Source of the DNA: Talpa occidentalis
Lineage: Eukaryota; Chordata; Mammalia; Eulipotyphla; Talpidae
Length of the DNA stretch: 64,000 nt
Reading direction: 5' to 3'
Assembly: GCF_014898055.3 (NCBI RefSeq)
Contig: NW_023601543.1
Span: 9,976,440-10,040,439, forward strand
The position numbers and the translations under genes were made by a program. Below, piece by piece: positions 10,241 through 19,509 of this stretch. Positions within the stretch are counted from its first letter, which is position 1. Every line of letters starts with the position of its first letter. Below the pieces are notes generated by a model. It did no database searches and was not told where the DNA came from. It was given only the letters and a program-made list of their open reading frames with translations.

Positions 10241-10606
10241 TCTTTCTTTTTTTTTAAACAGTGGAATGAATTTCAATTAATTTAAACCATTCAAAAAGAG
10301 AGTAAGTAAATCCATTGTCTTAAGTTTTCTCTCGAGTAAGGGCAACAAATAAACAAATTTAAACAAACAAACCTAAATGAACCGAATTTCCAGGATTGTG
10401 TTAGTATTCTGGATGCTTGACTTATCTATCATCTGTGAAGCTAAAAGTTAAGTCATCTGCAGGTTGTAGGAAACTGGCCCTCTATGTTAGCATCTGGAGG
10501 CTTCCTTTGACATTGCTAAAGGTCACCCTTCACAGAAGGAATTTCTATGTTTGAAAATGGGTCTTCTAATATGGAATATCTCTCTGTCACAAGTAAATAC
10601 ATGAAA
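10241..10606 (-). pseudogene. Retro-inserted transcript fragment of unknown origin
   Basis: A 366-bp non-L1 block splits the antisense L1M. It is flanked by a 13-bp duplication with one mismatch (ATTTCGTTTTCTT at 10228-10240, ATTTCATTTTCTT at 10607-10619). The left edge is a T-rich tract (about 10241-10256), i.e. a poly(A) tail on the minus strand. This is the structure of an L1-mediated retrocopy, probably of a host 3'UTR or noncoding RNA. No open frame and no recognisable protein. The source transcript is unknown. Confidence 0.6.
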
Positions 10607-11400
10607 ATTTCATTTTCTTAATGTGTATTTCAAAAAACAGAACTTTTAAATTTTGATAAACTCAAATTTATTAACTTTTATCTTTATTTGTGCTGCTTGA
10701 GACTAAGAAATCTTTTCCTTCATCACAGCAGTGAAGACTTTCTTCTAGGCATCACATAATTTTCACTTTTACCTTTTGGTCATAATCTATTTGAATTAAT
10801 GTTTGTATACAGTATTGGATAAATATTGAGATTCCTTGTCTCAAAATCTGGATATTTAGTTTCAGCGTATTTGTTAAAAAGACTATCCTCAACACAAGTG
10901 AATTACCTTGGCATCCTTGTTAAAGATTACTGTAACTTCATAGAAAATCTTAAAACCTGAGAGAATAGGTCTTTTTTGTTTTTCAAGATTGTTCTAAATA
11001 TACTAGGTTCTGTTCTGCTTTTAGAATCAATTTGTCAATTTTTTCAAAAACTATGCTGAAATTTCATTTAGGCTTGTTAGGTTCTAGTTATGTTTCTATG
11101 GAAAATTGAGAAGAATTAATGTCCTAACAATCACACCCATGAGTCCTTCAATCCATTTCTTTAGATCATCATTAATTTCCCTTGGCATAATTTTGCATTC
11201 TCAGAGTAAAAGTCTTGCACACACTTTGCTAATATTATCCTTAAGTATTTCATGTTTGGGGATGCTATTGAAAATGGTATCATTTAAATTGTTATTTACC
11301 ATCTGGCTCAATTTTCAATTTAAGACTTTTTCATCTATATTTTTCTGTTCCTTCTTCATTTCTTGTCCCTGAAGGCTTCCTATATTTTGTTGTGAACCTA
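10607..11400 (-). repeat. Ancient L1M, antisense (part 4)
   Basis: Resumes after the retro-insert: 'aacagaacttttaaattttg' (about 10637), 'gagactaagaaatcttttcc' and 'aaaagactatcctcaa' (about 10877). The frame at 11106-11372 is a shadow of this antisense LINE. Confidence 0.65.
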
Positions 11401-11680
11401 GTTATGTTTTTAAAAGTGTGTTTCATGTATGTACAGATTGGTTTGGTTTTTTTTTGGGGGGGTGGTTAGGAGGTATATGTTCATATGAGGGGAATCAGGA
11501 TAAAAAAAGTGCCATTTTGCTGGTATTTCATTATCCAGTGGGAACTGGCATGTTCTGGTTGGAACACAAAGCTTCTAAAGGGAAACAGTAGGCATATACT
11601 AGTTTGAAACATAAGCTATATAGCGAGCCAGATAGTCCAGCTTCAAATATTGGCTGTGCCATTTCCTTTGGAGAAATATC
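11400..11680. other. Unassigned sequence
   Basis: Contains a T/G-rich tract near 11440-11465. No repeat family or gene recognised. Confidence 0.4.
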
Positions 11681-12860
11681 TTCTTGTATTCATCCAACAA
11701 ATAATTATGGAATCCTAGCCTCCAGGGGACTCCCTGGTGGCACAAGGGGTTAAGCACAGCACTGTGAAGCAATCCACAGCCTCTGCAGCACGAGTTCAAT
11801 ACCCAGCCGGCCAGGAAGCTACCCACATGGTGAGGCAGACCTCTCCTGTCTTGCCCGCTGCTCCCCTCAGCAGTGTATTTCAGTCAATCCACCTGTTCAG
11901 TTCCCCACTCTGTCTCTGGTGAATCCTCTCAGCCCCCGCATCTCCAGCCTGTACCCCAGCTCCTGCATGCATGAATAAATAAATCTTAAAAAAAAAAAAA
12001 GAAATCCTAGACTCCAGAGAATCAATTAGTGATAAGCATAACTATGAATAAAAACACATTAGACAAAGCTAGAGAGTGACATAGGTGAAACAGAGTTGGC
12101 TATTTCTGTATAGGTGTCAGAAACAGTTTCTGTGTTGACTTTTTTAACAGACTGGAAAGAAACAAAGGAGCAAACTCTTTGAATTTCTCAGGAAAAAGCA
12201 TTTGTAGCAGAGGCTATAAAATTGCAATACCCTGAGGAGGGGATATATTGAGCTGTTCAAGAAATAATACAGAGGTCAGAGAAGCTTGAGAAGAGTGACT
12301 GAGGGAAAGAGGGGTGGAGGATTGGGTCAGCTCTGAGGAGGTAATAATAGACTATGATGTGGACTTTAGGTTTTACACTGAGTGGGATAGAAGCCACTGG
12401 AAAGATTCTGAGAGGATGTATGATACAATATGACTTGTTTAACAGGCTCTCTTTGGGGTTGCCATGTTGAGAAACTGTACCGGATAAAGGTGTAAGTGGG
12501 GGAAGTAGCTAGAAAACTGGTCCAATAATCTAGGTGAGAGATGGTGGGTAAATTAGGCATAATGGTGGAGGTGGTGAGAAATCATTATATTCTTGATATA
12601 TGTCGGTGGTGGAGTTGAATTGGATGCATGGTTTAAAAAGATGAGAGAAATCAAAGACATCTACACAATTTGGGGCCTAAAAATCTTGAAACATGGTGTT
12701 ATCTCCCAAAAGACTACAGGAGCAGTAGGTTCAGGAATGTGAAAAATCACGAATTCAGCTTTGACAGTATTAGGTTTAAAACAAGCAATATACATATGAA
12801 CAGAGCTATCAAGTAGGAATGTAAATATAAAGCTACTAACTTCACAAGAGAGACTGAGCC
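11680..12860 (-). repeat. L2 LINE, antisense, interrupted by SINE copy 4
   Basis: Begins with the antisense L2 3' signature 'attcatccaacaaataattatgg' (about 11690) and continues after the SINE with 'gtgataagcataactatgaat' (about 12031). Further L2-like stretches are 'agtgggatagaagccactgg' (about 12381) and 'ggtggtgagaaatcatta' (about 12571). Highly diverged. Confidence 0.6.
11726..12000 (+). mobile_element. tRNA-derived SINE, copy 4
   Basis: Starts GGGACTCCCTGGTGGCAC and has the CTGCTCCCCTCAGCAGTGTA core and a poly(A) tail. Diverged duplications 'aatcctagcctccag' (about 11711-11725) and 'aatcctagactccag' (about 12003-12017) flank it. Inserted into an antisense L2. Confidence 0.9.
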
Positions 12861-12861
12861 C

Positions 12862-12998
12862 AAAGTTGTAAGTTGTGCCTCAGTTTCCATGTATGTAAAA
12901 TATGGAAGTTAATTGGATCTACCTCAGAGTCTGCATTCAGTGAACTCCCATAAAGAAGGCCTGGCACATATAATTAATAAATGGTAACTATTATGATA
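12862..12998 (+). repeat. MIR element
   Basis: 'tgcctcagtttccatgtatg', then 'ggcctggcacatataattaataaatgg', which is the central and 3' signature of MIR. Confidence 0.65.
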
Positions 12999-13009
12999 AA
13001 ACTGGAAGG

Positions 13010-13235
13010 AGAGTTGAGGCCAGACTTGGAGGATATTGGATCATTTTCTAATGAAGTAAACTTTCTTCTGACAGCAACAATAAACCAATGAAGCTTGTTG
13101 AGCAGGAGTGACATCAAAGTAGTTCACAGGAACCAAAGAGAATGAGCTTGCAGAATTGGCTGCTTGATTAGTTGGGAAAGAAACCACTAAAAATCTTACA
13201 AAGGACTGTGTTGGTGATGAGGACACACTCTTTCA
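13010..13235 (-). repeat. L2 fragment, antisense
   Basis: 'aatgaagcttgttgagcaggagtgacatc' (about 13088-13116) matches the antisense L2 stretch 'ttttgagcaggggagtgacat'. Short and diverged. Confidence 0.4.
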
Positions 13236-13589
13236 TGGTACAAGGAGATTAACAACTTGTAGGTGAGGAATTAGAAGTCAACTAATAAAAGGAAATAAAT
13301 AAGTAAAAACGGCATTCAAATAAAATAAAGATGGACAGGTTAGCTTTGAGGCAGTCAACTAAATTAGTAGCTAGTCTCTCCAAATCTTTGCCTGCATCAA
13401 GGCCCTTCAAGGAACATAGCTTATGTATGTAGTCATGCAAACTACAACTTCTGTGTGATTTTTGTCCCAAGACTGGTTTCTCATACTCCCACCCTTCTCC
13501 TAAGCACACACACAAAGTGAGCCTGGGCCCATGTTCTTAGGTCTAGCTGGACTGGCAACCTCAAATCATCTCCCCACTGGTAGGCAAAC

Positions 13590-13862
13590 TAATTCTTCCT
13601 CTAATGTTCATTTCCTTAAAGAAACCTGTCATTACCACCCCACTCCACAGTATATTGTCCCTCATTTGACCTTCAGTACTCGTCTGTACTCCTCATTTGG
13701 TCTTTATGTGCTACCTTTTATTGTTATTTATCTTTTGTGTATATCTTCTCTCTCTCCAAGTGGATTATAAAGTCCTCAAGGGCCTTATTCATCTTCATAT
13801 TTGCAATAATGAGCACACAAGAAGCGCTCAATAAGTGGCTGTTGTTGATGATGATTACAAGA
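13590..13862 (+). repeat. L2 3'-end, sense
   Basis: 'aagtcctcaagggccttatt' and 'gaagcgctcaataagtgg' (about 13821-13838) are the L2 3'-terminal signature. Confidence 0.6.
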
Positions 13863-13869
13863 AATTGAA

Positions 13870-14750
13870 TTGAGGAATAATATCATCAAGCTTTGGCAGG
13901 CTGGTGAGTCACCCTTATCAACTGACCGAGGAAATGGAGTATGCACATTAGCCCATCAGAGCGCTCTCCCTGGGTTTGTGCCAGAGTCACAACGCTCCCT
14001 TTCCTCCATGTTGGTGCTTCCATTTGGTTACGTGAACATGCACCATCCAACTTTCACTTACTCTGACTTCTAAACCTCTAGCTCACTTACGGTTATTTGC
14101 TTCTTGATCAAAAGTACGGACACAACCTGCACCTCAAGCAAGTCACCCTTCAAGCTGCGTGACTGACGCCAAGTAACTGACTCTACGCTTGTGTGTTAAT
14201 TTCACAGGAGACTCACATCTCTGTTCATCTTTTCCATTTCAACTTTTCTCTAAGTTCCAAGGTCCAATAGCGGGCTACCTGGCTTGCATGACTGTCATCA
14301 GCAAGGTCAGAAAGTCCAGCTGAGAGTGTGAACTAGAACATAAGGACCACTGTTGGTGATAATGGGGGAATGACATGACACAAGTGACTTCATAATGATC
14401 TAATCTACATGGTCTTTGCGATTTACAGCCTAGACTAAGGGATGACATAAAAGACAGCTTCTTAACCCCCTTCCCTCTGTGAATCTTGTATTTGGATTCC
14501 GAAAGAGGCAGAAACATGTCTCTCACCCTGGACGCTATAAAAGATTTTCCCAGCACTCCCTGCAGCTAGGGTATAGGCATATGATCAAGGACCAGCTGGT
14601 CAGAGGCCTGGGACCTGGGACACACAGAAGCAGACAGAGAAATCATGCTGAAGGTCACAACTTTGTCCATTGTCTAGGGCCAGCACACATCCTGTATGTC
14701 TGTGTCTATCCCTCATGATTAGATTCAGATTAAACACTCTTGGCAGGTAA
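13870..14750. other. Unassigned sequence
   Basis: Small open frames on both strands (13870-14073, 14275-14556, 14479-14718) carry no recognisable motif. No RNA gene seen. Confidence 0.4.
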
Positions 14751-14754
14751 TCCA

Positions 14755-15030
14755 CATGTGTTGTTGTGTACTTGCTATTGTATCACAACAGGAGGCACAT
14801 AATGTACATAATGTCATATTAGTGATGCTAAGACTGAGCACTTAATCAAAGTGGTGCCTATCGTATCTCACCATTATAAAAATCCATTGCTCCTTTGCAA
14901 TGAGTAAGTAATCTTGATACCATGTGAATATCTTCTTGCCTAAACTAATTTCCACTGTTTTGATCACCCATTGATGGCCCTTGTCCAATTGTTACTTGGA
15001 GGGTAGAAGATATTGTTTCTAATTCTTGAA
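14755..15030 (+). repeat. Ancient dispersed repeat, unnamed, related to 53240-53900
   Basis: 'gttgtgtacttgctattgtatca' followed by 'aggaggcacataatgt' and a segment ending 'cattgatggcccttgtcc' follows an old mammalian repeat also seen around the SINE at 53342. I cannot name the family. Confidence 0.35.
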
Positions 15031-15537
15031 AATTAGTGTTACTCTGAAAAGAGCTTTCCCTTCACCCTCACATCCCTCGACCTAATCCTCAGAACCTTGG
15101 ACTGTTTTAATTCAGTGTATTATAATCTATTACCAAGATATAATTTATGGTGTTAAAACTGTCTTGGATTTGAACGAGAATCTTTCAAACTAGCCCTTGT
15201 GTCCTCTGACTCGACCATGTTAGCGTTAGTGTTTGAGCACTTTCCTTCTTTCAGGAACAACAAGCTGCTCCAGGCTCACCTAGTGCTTTCAGCTCTCCAG
15301 CGCTGTAATCTAAGCATCCCTGGTTCCTGTTAGTGAGGTATGGTATTTAGAAAACAATATCTCAGCTCTAGGTGTGCTCATTGCCACTGGGGTATCATTT
15401 CTAAGCCCTTTGAGCAATAAGAATAGAACTATCTGTAACATGAATTCAAACTGATATTTCTGATTCAAATTTCATATTAGAGCTTTCCTCACTTTCTGTT
15501 GCTTTATACTTATATCTCATCTTATACTATGAGAATC
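15030..15537. other. Unassigned sequence
   Basis: No gene or repeat recognised. Confidence 0.4.
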
Positions 15538-15551
15538 TTGGTACTAGTAAT

Positions 15552-15826
15552 TTTTTTTTACATTTTTTAAAAAAGATTTATTTATTGATACAAACACTGG
15601 GTACAGTCAGAAGCACAAGAGCGTGAGAGAATTCACAGAGCCAGAGAGGGGAACAGAACAGGCAGGCTGACGAAATACATTGCTGAGGGGAGCAGTGGGC
15701 ACGGCAGGAGAGGTCTGTCGTGCCATGTGGGACACTCCCGGCGGCTGGGGATCAAACTGGCACTGCAGAGGCTGCAGGCAGCTTCGCAGCCCAGCGCTCA
15801 ACCACTGCGCCACCAGGGAAGGCCCA
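15552..15826 (-). mobile_element. tRNA-derived SINE, copy 5
   Basis: Reverse-oriented, with 5' end GGGCCTTCCCTGGTGGC read on the minus strand at about 15826. A perfect 14-bp duplication TTGGTACTAGTAAT flanks it (15538-15551 and 15827-15840). The frame at 15607-15813 is SINE sequence. Confidence 0.93.
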
Positions 15827-16089
15827 TTGGTACTAGTAATATTAACACATTTCCTTTTTTTTTTTTTTTTTGCTACATCCTATAGTATACATAAATGCAC
15901 AAAAGTACTATTAATGATGAATTTACAAAGAAAAGTTTATGGTCACTTTTCAGTTCTTTTTGTCCTTAGAACACAGTCCACGAATGATGTGTAAAGTCAG
16001 GGAGCCATGTAAAAACTCTGAAATAAATTTGTATTTTCTTTTCCCTTTGAGGATTGTTACAAAGGTGATATTTAGTTAGGTTCATTTAT

Positions 16090-16465
16090 TTCTATTTGTA
16101 CTAACTTTTAACATTTGATTTTTCATCCCTTTTTGTTAAATTTAGTATGTGAAAATTTACATGTTGAAAAGCCAAAAATCTAAAAATGTGTCACTAGACA
16201 TTTGCTATTTCTATTCTCTGTATCAAGTTTCCATTCACCTCCATAGGTTGTCTTATCGTTCTTTTGTCTTAATAAGAAAAACACACCTGTAAATTTGTAT
16301 GTATATTCTTACTTCTTACACAAAAAGTAGCATACACTATTTTGTACTTTTCCTTTTTCACTTGATAATACATCCTGGCAATTACACCGTATTAATTCAT
16401 AGACTGTGCCTCATTCTTTTATCAAGCTGTTTGTACTCTGCTGCACTCCATGTCTCAAAATGCTC
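16090..16465 (-). repeat. Ancient L1M-like fragment, antisense
   Basis: 'aaaagtagcatacactattttg', 'tttttcacttgataatacatcc' and 'gactgtgcctcattctttt' follow an antisense old-L1 consensus. Low identity. Confidence 0.45.
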
Positions 16466-16469
16466 TCTT

Positions 16470-17320
16470 TCCCATTATGCATAGTGCGATCTCAGAATAA
16501 TAGCAGATAAATTGTAAATATTTTGTGTTAACGAACCCAAATACTAATGGTCTAAATTGCAGTGTAAGTTCCTGCAGCAAGACTTAAAGAAGATCATGCT
16601 ACAGTAGGAATGATTAAGTTTCCTAAAAATTGTTGAGAGGTTGTAGAAATTCTTTTCTTAAAGGCCTTAGGAATTACAGGGGAACAGCAGTGTGGATGAC
16701 AGCACAGCGCTGGTCCAGCACCCTCTCTGGCACACCTCAGCACTCAGAAAATTTTGAAACTGCAATAAATTTGAATAAATACTATTAACAACATTAAAAG
16801 ACTTTTTCGAAATGCCATTATAGAGCTAAAATACTCACCCAGCTGAGAACGCTTTTTTCACAATGACACTACCAAGGTGTGATTTAGAAGTGAATTTCTT
16901 TAACATTTTGAAATAAATCCTATAATGATAGGTCATTTACTGGGCTCTGAATTTTATCCCCAGGTGTGGACTTTGGCACAAACCATACCTCTTTCCTTGC
17001 CTTTAGTTATCAGCAAGTTTAATTTTTAAAAATATAAAAAGTCTATATGTTTACTAGAAGCTTTTCTGCATTTTAAAAGAACCTAGTTAACATAAAGACT
17101 TTAATATGCACCCTGATGTGACACCCTTAACTATCTGGAGAATGGTGTTCTAATTTCTGTGCCTTGATTGAACTATTTGATTCTTTAACAATATAGCATT
17201 GCCACAAAACACCTTGCTTTTCAATTCTATAGTGGTGGATGGAAATTACACTTTTGATGCCGAATTATAATGCTGTACACCAGAAATCTACAGGATGTTT
17301 TCAACTTGGATTGTTTCAAT
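16470..17320. other. Unassigned AT-rich sequence
   Basis: No gene, RNA or repeat family recognised. Confidence 0.4.
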
Positions 17321-17334
17321 AAAAATTAACAACA

Positions 17335-17565
17335 GGGGGGCCTCCCTGGTGGTGCAAAGTGAGTGAAGCATTCCGCAGCCTCTGCTGCACGAGTTCATTC
17401 CCAAGCCAGCCAGAAAGAAACCCACATGGCAAGGCAGACCTCTCCTGTCTCGCCTGTCAGTCTGCCTGTTCTGTTCCCTGCTCTGTCTCTGGTGAATCCT
17501 CTCACCCCTAACACCTCTGGCCTGTACTCTTGTTCTTGTATGCATAAATAAATAAATCTTTAAAA
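17335..17565 (+). mobile_element. tRNA-derived SINE, copy 6, internally deleted
   Basis: Starts GGGGCCTCCCTGGTGGTGC and keeps the CTCTGTCTCTGGTGAATCC block and (AAAT)n tail. It lacks about 35 bp covering the CTGCTCCCCTCAGCAGTG core. Flanking 'aaaaattaacaa' on both sides (about 17321 and about 17563) suggests a target duplication. Confidence 0.88.
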
Positions 17566-17609
17566 AAATTAACAAAAAAAATGTTATTGGGTACATTCAG
17601 TTAAGAGCT

Positions 17610-17772
17610 TTGATACTCAAAATGGGGTTCCTGGAGCAGCAGCAGTGTCTGGGAGCTTGTTAGAAATGCAGAACCTCAGTCCCCCACTACAGAGCTATTG
17701 AGCCAGAATGTGTATTTGAACAAGATACCAGGTGACTCGGTGCACATTAGCATTTTAGAAGCGCTAATATAA
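17610..17772 (-). mobile_element. MER5A-like hAT remnant
   Basis: 'tgatactcaaaatggggttcc', 'gggagcttgttagaaatgca' (about 17651-17670) and the 3' part ending 'gcacattagcattttagaa' match MER5A read in reverse. Confidence 0.6.
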
Positions 17773-17779
17773 CACCTTG

Positions 17780-18619
17780 CAGGAGAGAAACAGGAATATC
17801 CCAACAAATCAGCAAAGGGACACTGTTAATCACATGTATGGCTACTGGAGGTGGAGAGAGAAACAGTAAGGAGTGAAGCCACTGCATGAAAGGATGAGGG
17901 GAGAGAGTGGGAAAGAAAGATTCTTTAAATGATCAGAAGCTGTGGTTCTACCAGAAACCCAGATAGGTATGTTACTTTCACTGCAACAAACAGGAGTTGG
18001 GGGAGGCGTTGAAGGAAGACACACATAATATTACGGAGGGAGGAAGAAGTCAGAAATTCAGAGGTTCGGTCTGTTTGGTAAACTCATTGCAACTGGGGCC
18101 CAAATTAGTGAAGGAAGGATTGTGAATAAGGCACCAGGAGGAGCAGTGCCCAGCAGCCGTCAGCGCACAGCTGAGGACCCGGCTAATAGTACATAGAATC
18201 CTTCCCCACCCACCTTGGCTTATTCTCTGTGATGGAGTTTTCTGAAGACCTGAACATACCTAACGATAATGGAGGTTTTGTAAAACTTTTCTCCTTGATA
18301 AGCAATCTACAAATTTATTGTGTATTCCCTTAATTAAACCTCTTCCCATAATGAAGTCTTAAAAGTGGTCGTGTGCATGAGTGTGTGTGGGGATGGGGGT
18401 GGAAACCACATACCCACCTCTAGATCTAATAGGAAAAAAGTACCAATGAGAAAGTGAGTGAAAAGGGGTAATAGGGCCCCCAATTTACTACAAGGACACC
18501 CACTTTGTGCTTGCTTACAACAAACATGAGTTATATCGCCTTAAATTCAGAACTGGATAGCATCACTGAAATTCCTTGACATCCACCAATTACATGTCTT
18601 TATTGACTTCTAATTCAAG
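17780..18619. other. Unassigned sequence
   Basis: No gene or repeat recognised. A short G/T-rich patch lies at 18370-18400. Confidence 0.4.
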
Positions 18620-18624
18620 AACAT

Positions 18625-19013
18625 TGTAGGGTCAGGAATGGCCATGGTGCAGGTTTTCTAGGATCCAGCAGACCAGGTAAAGGAGGAGTCAGAGTCCTCA
18701 GTGGTTTTGCAGGTTTTTATTTGGATTATCAGGCACATGGCAGGCAGGGGTGCTGGGGGGCCGGGAGGCTGGCAGGCCTCCCAGCCCCTAGCAGGTCTTC
18801 ACTCTGGGCTCTCCAGCCTTCTCTCGGCTTCTGCTGGCATCCCCATGACACCGCCCTTAAAAGTCCAGTCTCAGCCCAGGTGAATCCCACCTAGCTATGC
18901 CCACACCCTACTCCAGGTGCCCGCCATCAGGCATGCATTCAGGACCGCAAGGATCCATCATCTATCCTGATGGCGGGAGGGCAGAAAAGCCTGACATTTT
19001 TCCTTACCCTACA
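18625..19013 (-). mobile_element. Solo LTR, copy B
   Basis: Read on the minus strand it runs from TGTAGGGTAAGG (19013 leftward) to CCTGACCCTACA (18625). Same family as copies A, C and D. It has the reverse complements of the 'tctgccctcccgcc' and 'tttataagg'-region blocks and a 'tttttattt' tract, i.e. the poly(A)-signal region on its sense strand. Flanks AACAT (18620-18624) and AGCAT (19014-19018) form a 5-bp target duplication with one mismatch. No internal retroviral genes. Confidence 0.8.
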
Positions 19014-19018
19014 AGCAT

Positions 19019-19099
19019 GAAGAGCCCCTCCCCCAACACAAGAGAGGGGAATTGTCAAAACCTGAAATGAAGCATCTAAATATGCTATGATTTTTATTC
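19019..19099. other. 81-bp spacer between head-to-head LTRs
   Basis: Short unique spacer between the 5' (U3) ends of the divergent LTR copies B and C. Any LTR promoter activity would point outward in both directions from here. Confidence 0.6.
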
Positions 19100-19104
19100 A
19101 TGGT

Positions 19105-19504
19105 TGTAGGGTAAGGTAAAAGGTATCAGGCTTTTCTGCCCTCCCGCCATTAGGATAGATGACGGAGCCCTGTGGTCCCGAACACATGCCTGATGGCGGC
19201 ACCTGGAGTGGGTCCACCTGGGCTGAGAGACTGAGTTTATAAGGGCGGCGTCACGGGCACGCCAGCAGAACCAAGAATGAACGGAAGCAGGAGAGCAGAG
19301 ACGCAGAGAGAACAAGAGAGAAGGCCGGAGAGCCCAGAGAGAGTGAAGACTTGCTGGGGGTCTCCCAGCCCCCCAGCACCCCTGCCTGCTGTGTACCTGG
19401 TAAATCTAAATAAAAGACCTACAGAAGCCACTGAGGACTCTGACTCCTCCTTTACCAGGTCTGCTGGATCAGAAAACCTGCCCTGTGGTCTTCCTGCCCC
19501 TACA
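19105..19504 (+). mobile_element. Solo LTR, copy C
   Basis: The cleanest plus-strand copy, 400 bp, starting TGTAGGGTAAGG and ending GCCCCTACA. The terminal TGTAGGG/CCCTACA form a 7-bp inverted repeat. A TATA-like box TTTATAAGG (19236-19244) and AATAAA (19409-19414) place U3, R and U5. Flanks ATGGT (19100-19104) and GTGGT (19505-19509) give a 5-bp duplication with one mismatch. The frames at 19094-19585 are LTR by-products. Confidence 0.85.
19236..19244 (+). promoter_or_regulatory. LTR TATA-like box
   Basis: TTTATAAGG within copy C, about 130 bp into the LTR and 165 bp before its AATAAA. The spacing fits an LTR U3 promoter and R-region signal. Activity cannot be judged from sequence. Confidence 0.45.
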
Positions 19505-19509
19505 GTGGT

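Noticed and set aside
18625..19504. LTR copies B and C as the two ends of one provirus
   Set aside because: They face opposite directions, are only about 90 bp apart and each has its own 5-bp duplication.
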